In this document: in pieces, positions 8,695 to 16,697 of the stretch
Numbering within the stretch: the stretch's first letter is position 1
How the letters are laid out: every line of letters starts with the position of its first letter
Assembly: GCA_023229765.1 (NCBI GenBank)
Contig: JALNYO010000005.1
Span: forward strand, 81,849 to 145,848
Source of the DNA: Syntrophales bacterium
GTDB taxonomy: Bacteria > Desulfobacterota > Syntrophia > Syntrophales > UBA5619
Length of the DNA: 64,000 nucleotides
Reading direction: 5' to 3'
Program-made: the position numbers and the translations under genes
Notes under the pieces: generated by a model
Told to the model about the DNA's origin: nothing
Database searches by the model: none
The model's input: only the letters and a program-made list of their open reading frames with translations

Positions 8695-9344
8695 TAATCC
8701 ACCCATCTGGCCCTGGCGGTCGTTTGCAGGGTGACCGCCTTGCTTCCCTGCTGCAGCGTCAGGACGATTTCCACGATGCCTGGCGCCAGGCGCCGGCAAG
8801 AAAAACCCAGCGGATTATTCAGAGGATCAGGTTTGATATGTTCACAGATGACCACCGGTGTTTTGTGATCGCCGGTATCATCCGGGGTGCTGTAGTTGGG
8901 CATCTGCTCCTTCAGCTTCCAGTTGGTTGCATCGGTCTTGTCCAGATCGAAGATGATGAACTCCGCAGGATCCAATCCGCCCTCGTTGACCAGGCCGTTC
9001 GCATTCGTGTCGGCATCAGGTCGGCCGTCGCCGGCAGCGATATAGTTGGGGGTTGCGTTGGTGTATTGATCGCTGAGACGCTCGCTCACCGCCAGAACTT
9101 CCGTGGGATCTGTTGCCGTTGTGGACGGCGTTTGAATCTGGTCGCTCTCCTGGACGAACGCGACCATCCGCTCCAGGGCGTAACGGGCCTGGGGGACGAG
9201 ATCCTGGCCCACCTGCACGGTCGTATAGGTCGAAAGGACGCGGGCCGCCACCTGATCGAGCGCGCCCACAATCAGGACCATGAGGGCGATGGCGATGAGA
9301 AGTTCGATGAGCGTGAAGCCTGCTTTTTTCGACTTGATGTTCAT
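8694..9344 (-). CDS. PilW-like minor prepilin
   Basis: A type IV prepilin with a short Lys-rich leader and the cleavage and assembly motif AGFTLIELLIAIALMVLIVG (Glu at +5), followed by a long globular part with Asp/Asn-rich loops (DADTNANGLVNEGG). Size (about 216 residues) and place between the PilV-like and PilX-like genes fit PilW/GspJ. The ATG at 9344 is preferred; a TTG at 9356 is also possible. Its stop overlaps the next start (TAATG). Confidence 0.8.
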   Translation of the reverse strand: MNIKSKKAGFTLIELLIAIALMVLIVGALDQVAARVLSTYTTVQVGQDLVPQARYALERMVAFVQESDQIQTPSTTATDPTEVLAVSERLSDQYTNATPNYIAAGDGRPDADTNANGLVNEGGLDPAEFIIFDLDKTDATNWKLKEQMPNYSTPDDTGDHKTPVVICEHIKPDPLNNPLGFSCRRLAPGIVEIVLTLQQGSKAVTLQTTARARWVD

Positions 9345-9396
9345 AAGAGTTTTCAAATCCCCCCTCGCCCCCCTTTGCTAAAGGGGGGTGAATCCC
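9345..9396. repeat. Family 1 repeat between two pilin genes
   Basis: AAATCCCCCCTC, CCCCCCTTTGCTAAAGGGGGG in two arms, then a short tail to the stop codon of the PilV-like gene. It lies at the ribosome-binding region of the PilW-like gene. Confidence 0.6.
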
Positions 9397-9840
9397 CTAA
9401 CGGGCAGCCTTGAGCGTTTGCAGGGTGACATTTCTGAGGGTAACCGTGAGTTCTATAAGGCCGCCCGCGCCGCCGCTGGCGTCCGTGATGGCAACAACGG
9501 GTGTGTATGTCTGTCCCAGGTAACTAAATCTTGGTTTATCCGGCGCAGCCTGACTGACAAAGAGGGCGACCAAATTGGCTGGATTAGTCCGGTTGTCAAC
9601 GAGGGTCTGGAAATCGAGGTCCAAAAACCAGTTCATGGTCTCCCGGGCCTGGCCGGTGAGGACCGTCTGCTCCTCTCCCTGGCCGGTCGCGAGGAGGGCG
9701 GGGGCAAAGGCATTCATCATGGGGACAATCGCGACGGCCATGATCAGGAGGGTCACGACTATTTCGAAGAGCGTAAAGCCCCGCTGGTTATGTGAGATAT
9801 GATGTGCGGAAAGAAACTGCCGATTCACCTGAAATGTCAC
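9397..9840 (-). CDS. PilV-like minor prepilin
   Basis: A 147-residue prepilin. After a basic leader it has RGFTLFEIVVTLLIMAVAIV with Glu at +5, then a small globular domain ending in ELTVTLRNVTLQTLKAAR. Length and the LLIMAVA pattern match PilV/GspI minor pilins, which help start the pilus fibre with the PilW- and PilX-like proteins. A GAGGTGAC stretch precedes the ATG. Confidence 0.75.
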   Translation of the reverse strand: MTFQVNRQFLSAHHISHNQRGFTLFEIVVTLLIMAVAIVPMMNAFAPALLATGQGEEQTVLTGQARETMNWFLDLDFQTLVDNRTNPANLVALFVSQAAPDKPRFSYLGQTYTPVVAITDASGGAGGLIELTVTLRNVTLQTLKAAR

Positions 9841-10042
9841 CTCAAATCCCCCCAGCCCCCCTTTTCTAAAGGGGGGATTTTATATTTTCCCTTTTGCTAA
9901 AGGGGATGTATATTTTCCCCTTTGCTAGGGGAGGTATATTTACCTCTTTGCTAAAGGGGAGGGGCGATTGAAGGGTGAGGAAATTCCCCTCTTTGGAAAA
10001 GAGGGGTTAGGGGAGATTTTCGTCATCCTTTTACCGCCTTTT
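9841..10042. repeat. Cluster of degenerate family 1 repeats
   Basis: Several shortened family 1 units lie side by side: a full CCCCCCTTTTCTAAAGGGGGG palindrome near 9850-9885, then three partial units with TTTGCTAAAGGGG spaced by TATATTTTCC or TATATTTACC, and a last one at about 9984-10021 ending GGGGAGATTTTCG. There is no gene in the gap. Confidence 0.65.
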
Positions 10043-10564
10043 TCACTGGACGCTGATTCGTCCCGTCGCCCCGTCTACCGTGATCGCCCTCTGGTTGTCG
10101 CCCATGCTGACGGTAACCGTCGTGTTCGAATTGCCGGAGTGGCCGTCGGGATAAAAGACGATCTGCGCGCCCGTGAAGGTCACCGCCCGGTAGTTTTCCA
10201 TGTCGTCGAAGTCCCGGAGGTACCAGTCCTTGTCGAGGGGGTTCAAGACCACGCCATAGGCAGTCACCGGCGGGTCATCGGCGGTATGTGGGTTGGCGTC
10301 GTTGACATACCGGTTGTCGTAGATCTTAAACCAGTGGCCGGTGGCGTCGGCCTGAAAACCGAAGGGCCGCCGGTAACGGACCGCCAGGTTCCCGGCGTAC
10401 TGCATGCCCGAAACGAGCTCGGCGGCGGCCTCGTTCAACCGGGTTTCCTGGATCATGCCCTGGAACTGGGGAATGGCAATCATCCCGATAATCCCGAGGA
10501 TCACGATTACCAGCAGACTGTCTATGAGGGTGAATCCCTTCTGTCTTCCTCCTGTGTTAAACAC
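10043..10564 (-). CDS. FimT/GspH-like minor prepilin
   Basis: A prepilin with the motif QKGFTLIDSLLVIVILGIIG and then the GspH/FimT pattern (MIQETRLNEAAAELVSGMQYARN-like, here with YAGNLAVRYRRP). Residue +5 is Asp where Glu is usual. The start is uncertain: no ATG lies between the end of the major-pilin gene (10593) and the signal. The GTG at 10564 gives a nine-residue leader; the open frame extends upstream to 10690 inside the preceding gene. Confidence 0.7.
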   Translation of the reverse strand: MFNTGGRQKGFTLIDSLLVIVILGIIGMIAIPQFQGMIQETRLNEAAAELVSGMQYAGNLAVRYRRPFGFQADATGHWFKIYDNRYVNDANPHTADDPPVTAYGVVLNPLDKDWYLRDFDDMENYRAVTFTGAQIVFYPDGHSGNSNTTVTVSMGDNQRAITVDGATGRISVQ

Positions 10565-10592
10565 AGATGCCAGGGCGCGAAGGCCCCCCGCC

Positions 10593-11171
10593 TCAATAAG
10601 TAGTATGTGCGACACTGCTGCTCGTGCCACCGTCATTGGCAAAAAAGATGCCCAATTTCGGCAGGAACTTCCATCCTGTCGCTGTTGCATCGGCGGCTCG
10701 GGCTGCTGTTATGTCGACCACAGTAAAGTCGCTCGCAAGAGTATTAAGATTATTGAAGGGGTTCGCGGGTAGGGCACCGCCCTTGATATAGGGGCCAAGA
10801 GGAAAAGATGTGCTGGGGGAAACCGACACATTTCCCGCGGCATCGGTGTACTGAGTCATCTGTTTAGTAAAGGCCTCTACGACGTCACCTGCCGCTGACA
10901 ACACAGGAGCTGCTACCGTATTACCCGTTGTCTTATTAATCCCCGGATAGGTCATGTTATGCTGGGCGTAATACATCTCGATGGCACTACGCATCCCCGC
11001 CAGGTTCGTCTTCAGCGTGCTCACCTTGGCATCGTCCGTGGAGACCGTGATCTGGGGGATAATGACCATGGCCAGGATTCCCAGGATGATGATCACGATC
11101 AGCATCTCGATCAGCGTAAATCCATCCCTGTTTTTTACTGTTCGTAATAGCTTCCGGCAAGTTGCGTTCAT
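10593..11171 (-). CDS. pilA: Type IV major pilin-like protein, PilA family
   Basis: From the ATG at 11171, preceded by GGAGGAGGAAGCAA (strong ribosome-binding site), it encodes 192 residues: a 17-residue leader ending RDG, then FTLIEMLIVIIILGILAMVIIPQ with Phe at +1 and Glu at +5. The N-terminal helix continues DDAKVSTLKTNLAGMRSAIEMYYAQH as in GspG/PilA. The C-terminal part ends with a Ser/Thr-rich tail without an obvious Cys pair. It is the first pilin after pilC and has the best ribosome-binding site of the pilins, which suits a main subunit; a GspG-type pseudopilin is the alternative. Confidence 0.75.
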   Translation of the reverse strand: MNATCRKLLRTVKNRDGFTLIEMLIVIIILGILAMVIIPQITVSTDDAKVSTLKTNLAGMRSAIEMYYAQHNMTYPGINKTTGNTVAAPVLSAAGDVVEAFTKQMTQYTDAAGNVSVSPSTSFPLGPYIKGGALPANPFNNLNTLASDFTVVDITAARAADATATGWKFLPKLGIFFANDGGTSSSVAHTTY

Positions 11172-11223
11172 TTGCTTCCTCCTCCATTTTTTTAGCATTG
11201 TTGATCTGCAAAAGTAAATTAGT

Positions 11224-12369
11224 TCATTGCGCCGTACCGGCGATCCTGAATATGGGCAGGATCACAGCGGAGACGAGCAGCCCTACCACTGTGCCGATAA
11301 TAACCAGGGCGGCCGGTTCTACCAGTGAGCTGATAATCTTCAGATCCCGCTGGATTTCCGTATCATAAAATTCCGCCAGACGCAACATTACTCTGGGCAG
11401 CTTCCCCACTTCTTCGCCCGTTGCCACCATCTGTTTGACCGTTTCCATGACGTAGGGATTGTCGGCAAAAACGCGGGAAAGGCTCCCTCCTTCCCGGACA
11501 TGTTCCCGTATCTGATCCACAAAAGCGATGAAGTGCCGGTTGGCAAAGGTGGTTCGGGTTACATCGAGGGCCTCGATCAGCGGCACATGGCTTTCCATGA
11601 GATTGCCGAGCGTCCTCAGCAACTGGCCCGTTTGGATCTTGTTGAACGTGGGGGCGATAAGCGGGATGCTGACAAGAAAGCGGTCTTTTAATGCCTGACC
11701 GGGCTGACTCCGAAAAAAGGCCGCGCCGATAAAAATCAACCCGGCGCCGCCGGTTAGATAGGCCCACCAGTAGCCCCGGAGCGAGACGCTGAGGGCCATC
11801 AGGAAACGCGTTGTGGGGGGGAGGAGGCGCTCCTTGCCGGCAAAAAGCACCATGAACTTGGGAAGGATGCCGACGACGACGAAAATCACCACGGCCAGGG
11901 CCATCACGCAGAGGATCACGGGATAGGTCAGGGTGGAGCGCAGTTGGGCGATCAGCGCCTGGCGTCGTTCGATCATGACCACGATGCTGTCGAGGGTGTT
12001 TTTCAGGAAGCCCCCCGCTTCCCCCGCTTTGGCGAGGCTGACGTAAACTCGGTTGAAGACGTGGGGATAGCGCATCATGGCATCGGAAAGCTGTCGCCCC
12101 TCCTGGATATCCTTGAGCATGGCGAGGAGAATTTCCTTGAAAGCGGGATTCCGGGTTTGGTCTGCCAGCGCCTGCAGGCCACCGGTGAGAGAGGTTCCGA
12201 TCTCGAGCATCAGGGAGAGCTGGGTGTAGAAAAAGACCTGTTCCGATGACTTGACCGCCCGGCGCCGGGAAAGCTGAAACCGGGAAGGAGTGGCCTGTGA
12301 TTGTTGAGGGGCAGACGCCGGTTTTCCGGCATCAGTTACGGTCTTCAGTTGGCGTATACTAATGGCCAT
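11224..12369 (-). CDS. pilC: Inner-membrane pilus platform protein, PilC/GspF family
   Basis: The core polytopic protein that the PilB motor acts on. Two GspF domains are visible: about residues 50-170 (FFYTQLSLMLEIGTSLTGGLQAL...VSLAKAGEAGG) and about 250-370 (LLRTLGNLMESHVPLIEAL...MVATGEEVGKLPRVM), each followed by membrane segments. The N-terminus is longer than in T2SS GspF and Ser/Gln-rich. The ATG at 12369 is chosen; the frame also has an ATG at 12399 within a repeat. Confidence 0.85.
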   Translation of the reverse strand: MAISIRQLKTVTDAGKPASAPQQSQATPSRFQLSRRRAVKSSEQVFFYTQLSLMLEIGTSLTGGLQALADQTRNPAFKEILLAMLKDIQEGRQLSDAMMRYPHVFNRVYVSLAKAGEAGGFLKNTLDSIVVMIERRQALIAQLRSTLTYPVILCVMALAVVIFVVVGILPKFMVLFAGKERLLPPTTRFLMALSVSLRGYWWAYLTGGAGLIFIGAAFFRSQPGQALKDRFLVSIPLIAPTFNKIQTGQLLRTLGNLMESHVPLIEALDVTRTTFANRHFIAFVDQIREHVREGGSLSRVFADNPYVMETVKQMVATGEEVGKLPRVMLRLAEFYDTEIQRDLKIISSLVEPAALVIIGTVVGLLVSAVILPIFRIAGTAQ

Positions 12370-12385
12370 AGGTTTTTTCTCTTTC

Positions 12386-12424
12386 AAATCCCCCTGCATC
12401 CCCCTTTTCTAAAGGGGGAGAATT
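12386..12424. repeat. Family 1 repeat upstream of pilC
   Basis: CAAATCCCCCTGCATCCCCC then TTTTCTAAAGGGGGAGAATT. It covers the open part of the frame before the pilC ATG at 12369 and the gap to the hybrid-kinase stop. Confidence 0.6.
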
Positions 12425-12463
12425 ATGTGGGGCCCTTCTGAAGGGAGAGAACTGGGTCGCGTC

Positions 12464-14500
12464 TCATAAAAATACCTGACTCGTATTCCTGTCGAGCTCC
12501 TGTCGAACGGCGATACCAAACTTCTCCAACGTATAGGGCTTATTTATATATTGCCCCGCGCCTAATTTCAAGCACTCGTTAATATTTTCATTTTCAGAAT
12601 AGCCGCTGGAGATGATTGCCTTTTGATGAGGACGCAAGGCAAGGATTCGCCGGTACGTTTCCAGGCCATCCATACCGGGATCCATAATCATGTCTAAGAC
12701 AACCAAATTAACCGCATTATTCTCAATATATTTAACAGCATCTTCCCCGCTGGAAACAGTTGCTACGGAATAGCCCAATGTGGTCAGGATCATCTTGGCT
12801 ATATCCAACTGTTCTTGCACATCATCGACAATTAGTATTGATTCCCCGTTTCCTTTATATTCTTCAATAGGAACTGTCGATCTTTTTTTTACCAATTCCC
12901 GTCTTGTTACGGGAAAATAGAGAATGAAGGTTGTTCCTTTTCCCAAGGTGCTTTGTACGTCAATGTATCCCTTGGAATCTTTCAGTGTCGCCCAGACAAT
13001 TGACATTCCCAATCCAGTTCCACTTCTCCCCATCACCTTCTTTGTATAAAACGGCTCAAATATTTTTTTAATATCCTCGGAGGCAATGCCGGTGCCGGTA
13101 TCAGAAACCGTAAACACGACATAATCTCCTTGTTCGATCATTTCATAAGCAATGATCGGCTTGTCCACATATCGGTTTTGCGTGGAGATGATAATCTTGC
13201 CCCCATTGGGCATCGCTTCGGCTGCATTGGATACCAGATTCATAACACACTTGGATAGATGTACCGGAGAGCCAACGATGTGCAACAGATTTTCTTGAAG
13301 GTTGTTTTCGATATGAACGTGCGGATAAAATGGTTTTAGTTTTTCAAATTCAGGGCTTTTCAAATATTCGGATACTATCGTGTTTAAGTTTATTACTTCA
13401 TCAGCAATGACCCCTCTTCTCGCCATGTCCAATAAATCCTGTACCACGGCTGCAGCCTTTTCTCCTGACTCGCGTATAGTTAATACAATCTTTCTCAAGG
13501 GACTCTCCGCGGGAATTTTAAGCAACAAGAGTTCGGGATAACTCACGAGACCTGTCAAAATATTATTGAGATCATGGGCTACCCCCCCCGCAAGGAGTCC
13601 AATGGCTTCCATTTTTTCAGCTTGCTGGAGTTTTGCCGTGGTGAGTTTCAAATCAGCAGTGCGCTCTTGCACCAGCTCCTCCAGGTGGTTGTGGTAGTCC
13701 TGAAGTATCTTTTCGGTACGTACCCGTTCGGTGATATCGCCGATTAAAAGGATAATCGTATCAGGGTCGCCCTGGAACGGAAGATTTTTCACGGATAATA
13801 TCTTCTCTTCGATTTGTAGCGGAACCTTCCAGTTAATCGTGGCACTATCGTTAGAACCGGGCCTCATCACCGATTCGACTTTTGATCTTTCGGATTCATC
13901 AAATAAGGCTGGCGGACAGGCTGCCAACAGTTGTTCCTGCGGCATCCCCAGAATTGCTACCGCGGCTGGATTAACATAAACGATATGCCCGCCGTAAATC
14001 TCAATGATCCCTTCGGAGATACTGTCCAACATGGTTTGCAGATGACGATTTTTCTGCAAAAGCTCTATCGTCATCTGTCGCGGATGTACCGTATCAATAC
14101 CCATAATTCCATGAATTTGCGCTTCATCATGGGGCAATTCTGCATTGGCTAAGGCAGAGAAGAAATGTTGGGTTGTTTCTCGAAAAGTCCCTTTTGCAAT
14201 TATGGCGTTGGCGCCTATTTTGGGTAGATCAAGCTGCAATTCGCTTGCTGCAGCCGACATGACAACCAGATACGTATTTTTCAGATGTTTCATCTCGCGG
14301 ATAATCCGGCAAAGCTTATCGCCATTGAAATTCGGAAGGAAATAATCAATGAAAATAATATCCGGCGTGTAATCCTTCAAGGCAATCACCGCTTGGATAC
14401 CGGATGAGGCGGTTAAAACCTCAAACCCTGCTTCTCGCAACTTATTTTCAACGTACATAACGAGATAGCGATTATCATCAACAATAAAGATTTTTTTCAT
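12464..14500 (-). CDS. Hybrid sensor histidine kinase with receiver domains at both ends
   Basis: Domain order in 678 residues: receiver (1-120; IFIVDDN, IDYFLPN), PAS (about 150-265), coiled coil, HisKA (LAGGVAHDLNNILTGL, phosphoacceptor His), HATPase_c (NLVSNAAEAMP; DTGTGI; GTGLGMSIV) and a C-terminal receiver (about 550-670; ILIVDD, LVVLDMIMDPGMDG). It has no membrane segment, so it should be cytoplasmic. It stands between pilB and pilC in the pilus locus, with repeat-filled gaps on both sides, so it may be a later arrival. A role in pilus or motility control is inferred only from location. Confidence 0.85.
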   Translation of the reverse strand: MKKIFIVDDNRYLVMYVENKLREAGFEVLTASSGIQAVIALKDYTPDIIFIDYFLPNFNGDKLCRIIREMKHLKNTYLVVMSAAASELQLDLPKIGANAIIAKGTFRETTQHFFSALANAELPHDEAQIHGIMGIDTVHPRQMTIELLQKNRHLQTMLDSISEGIIEIYGGHIVYVNPAAVAILGMPQEQLLAACPPALFDESERSKVESVMRPGSNDSATINWKVPLQIEEKILSVKNLPFQGDPDTIILLIGDITERVRTEKILQDYHNHLEELVQERTADLKLTTAKLQQAEKMEAIGLLAGGVAHDLNNILTGLVSYPELLLLKIPAESPLRKIVLTIRESGEKAAAVVQDLLDMARRGVIADEVINLNTIVSEYLKSPEFEKLKPFYPHVHIENNLQENLLHIVGSPVHLSKCVMNLVSNAAEAMPNGGKIIISTQNRYVDKPIIAYEMIEQGDYVVFTVSDTGTGIASEDIKKIFEPFYTKKVMGRSGTGLGMSIVWATLKDSKGYIDVQSTLGKGTTFILYFPVTRRELVKKRSTVPIEEYKGNGESILIVDDVQEQLDIAKMILTTLGYSVATVSSGEDAVKYIENNAVNLVVLDMIMDPGMDGLETYRRILALRPHQKAIISSGYSENENINECLKLGAGQYINKPYTLEKFGIAVRQELDRNTSQVFL

Positions 14501-14652
14501 CGAAAAATTCCCCTACATCTCCCCTTAAATCCCCCTCTACCCCCCTTTGCAAAAGGGGGGGTTGTTATTCCCCTCTTTGTCAAAGAGGGGTTAGGGGAGA
14601 TTTTTTGATGGCTCACAAATCCCCCTGTATCCCCCTTTGCTAAAGGGGGACT
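14501..14652. repeat. Three family 1 repeats between pilB and the hybrid kinase gene
   Basis: AAATCCCCCTC...CCCCCCTTTGCAAAAGGGGGG (about 14526-14560), a second unit CCCCTCTTTGTCAAAGAGGGG ending GGGGAGATTTTTT (about 14570-14607), and a third AAATCCCCCTGT...TTTGCTAAAGGGGGA (14619-14652) that reaches the pilB stop codon. Confidence 0.65.
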
Positions 14653-16365
14653 TCACTCAGTTTCCAGCGTCGTGGCCCGCGTAATCTCCTCAATGGTGGT
14701 CAGACCCTCCAGAACCTTCTCCATACCCGCATCCCTGAGTGTACGGTGCCCCTGTGCCCGCAGATGCCGCTGCAGGACGTCGATCGTGGGGTTGGTCAGG
14801 ATCAGGGCGCGCAGGCTGTCGTCCATTGACAGAATCTCGTGGATGGCGGTCCGCCCCTTGAAGCCTGAATCCAAGCAGACGGAACAGCCGCGTCCCTTGA
14901 CGAGGGAAACCGTCCTGGTTTCATCCAGACCCAGATCCTTAAGGACGTTCCGCGGGGCATAGTAGGTCGTCTTGCAAGCGGGACAGACCGTCCGCACGAG
15001 GCGCTGGGCCAGAGGCGCGAGCAGGGCGGAAGAGATCAGGTAGGGCTCGATCCCCATTTCCAGCAGGCGGGTGATGGCGCTGGCGCTGTCGTTGGTATGC
15101 AGGGTGGAGAGGACCAAATGTCCCGTCAGTGAGGCCTGGATCGCGATCTCCGCCGTTTCCCGGTCCCGGATCTCACCCACCATTATGATATCCGGATCCT
15201 GCCGCAGCGCATGTTTCAAAAACCGGGCAAAGTTCAGGCCGATGGATTCCTTGACCTGGTTCTGGTTGATGCCCTTGAGCTGGTATTCCACGGGATCTTC
15301 GATCGTGATGATGTTCTTTTCCAGGACATTGAGCATGGTAATGGCTGAGTACAGTGTTGTGGTCTTCCCGCTGCCCGTGGGGCCGCAGACAAGGATGAGG
15401 CCGTAGGGCCGCTTGAGCAAGGTCTTGAACGTGGAGAGAACATCGGGATGGAAACCCAACTGGTTGAGGTCCAGGATCGACTGGCGCTGGTCAAGGATCC
15501 TAAGCACAATCTTCTCGCCGTGGATGGTGGGCATGGAAGAAAAGCGGAGGTCCACGATGCCGCCGTCAACCATTACCTGTATGCGGCCGTCCTGGGGGAG
15601 CCGGCGTTCGGCAATATCCAGATTGGCCATGACCTTAAGCCGGGAAACTACCGCCGGGTGCATTTCGATCGGGGGCGACATGAGCTCGTAAAGAAGTCCG
15701 TCAACCCGGGCCCGGACCCGGAAAGCGCCGATCTGGGGTTCGATATGGATGTCGCTGGCCCGTTCCCGGATCGCCTTGAGCATAATCATATTGGTCAGAT
15801 TTATCACCGGGCTGCCTTCGGCCATTTCGGCGATTTCGCTGATGGCTTTTTCCTGACTGGCCTGCATGATCTCGATGCCCGCCGTATCAAGCTTGGTCAT
15901 AACCTCGGCCATGTCCATCTCTTCCCGGTAACATTCATTTATCATGGCGAGGATGTCGTCGGTCCGGCAGACAACGGGCTGTATCTGCATGTTGGTGATC
16001 CTGGCCACCTCTTTAAAGATAAAAGGCGTAGAAGGATCAGCCGTGGCCAGGGTCAGCCTGCCGTTCACACAGAACATCGGAATTACCCGATACTGGAGGG
16101 CCTTATCCTTGGGGAGCAGATGCACGATTCGTGGATCAACCATTCCCTTGCGGAGCCAGACGTGAGGGATACCGAGCTGGTCGCCAAGGATCTGATTCAA
16201 CTCTTCCTGGGTCACGATCTTATGTTCAACAAGAACCTGCCCAAGTGCCTTCCCACTCAGCTTCTGGAGTTGAAGCATCTTGATAAGTTCTTCGGGGCTG
16301 ATCTGTCCTTTATTGAGCAGGATTTCGCCGAGTTTCTTCCGTACCGGAACATGATATTCTTTCAT
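14653..16365 (-). CDS. pilB: Pilus extension ATPase, PilB/GspE family with MshEN N-terminus
   Basis: Hexameric motor ATPase that drives pilus assembly. The N-terminal part has the two-part MshEN pattern (KKLGEILLNKGQISPEEL, then LGQVLVEHKIV), a fold known to bind cyclic-di-GMP in MshE and some PilB proteins. The ATPase core has the Walker A VCGPTGSGKTTTLYSA, Asp box, and Walker B region IIMVGEIRDRETAE, with the His box TGHLVLSTLHTND. A tetracysteine Zn site is present (CPAC and CSVC). The start overlaps the STAS gene by 4 bases (ATGA), linking it to the signalling genes upstream. Confidence 0.9.
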   Translation of the reverse strand: MKEYHVPVRKKLGEILLNKGQISPEELIKMLQLQKLSGKALGQVLVEHKIVTQEELNQILGDQLGIPHVWLRKGMVDPRIVHLLPKDKALQYRVIPMFCVNGRLTLATADPSTPFIFKEVARITNMQIQPVVCRTDDILAMINECYREEMDMAEVMTKLDTAGIEIMQASQEKAISEIAEMAEGSPVINLTNMIMLKAIRERASDIHIEPQIGAFRVRARVDGLLYELMSPPIEMHPAVVSRLKVMANLDIAERRLPQDGRIQVMVDGGIVDLRFSSMPTIHGEKIVLRILDQRQSILDLNQLGFHPDVLSTFKTLLKRPYGLILVCGPTGSGKTTTLYSAITMLNVLEKNIITIEDPVEYQLKGINQNQVKESIGLNFARFLKHALRQDPDIIMVGEIRDRETAEIAIQASLTGHLVLSTLHTNDSASAITRLLEMGIEPYLISSALLAPLAQRLVRTVCPACKTTYYAPRNVLKDLGLDETRTVSLVKGRGCSVCLDSGFKGRTAIHEILSMDDSLRALILTNPTIDVLQRHLRAQGHRTLRDAGMEKVLEGLTTIEEITRATTLETE

Positions 16366-16697
16366 GAAGGCTCCTTCATGGCTTCCGGTACGCTTGGATA
16401 AACATTAAATTGGTTGATCAGCCGGGTAACAACCATGATGTCCCGGCAGAGTTCATCCAGGCCGACGAGCTTCATCAGAATTCCCCGTTCTTTAATGGCA
16501 TCCTGCAACCGTAACAGCATTTCAAGGGCGGTGCTGTCTATATAGCTGACTTCCTTGCATTCCAGGATAATGGCGAGGCGACTCTTCCCGATCACATCCA
16601 GGACGGATGTTTCAAGTTCCTTGCAGTTTTGATGATTTAGCGGCTCCTTCAGGGTGATAACGGTATAGTGGCCCAATTGCATAATCGAGGTCTTCAT
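16362..16697 (-). CDS. STAS-domain anti-sigma antagonist-like protein
   Basis: A 111-residue single STAS domain of the SpoIIAA/RsbV type. VSYIDSTALEMLL contains the conserved Ser that a partner kinase phosphorylates. There is no switch kinase gene beside it. It overlaps the HD-GYP gene and pilB by 4 bases each, so the three are made together and STAS may relay signals between them; this is inference. Confidence 0.8.
   Translation of the reverse strand: MKTSIMQLGHYTVITLKEPLNHQNCKELETSVLDVIGKSRLAIILECKEVSYIDSTALEMLLRLQDAIKERGILMKLVGLDELCRDIMVVTRLINQFNVYPSVPEAMKEPS

Noticed and set aside
15448..16401. A 317-residue open frame on the plus strand
   Set aside because: Antisense to pilB, whose motifs are clear on the minus strand; long antisense frames are common at this GC level.
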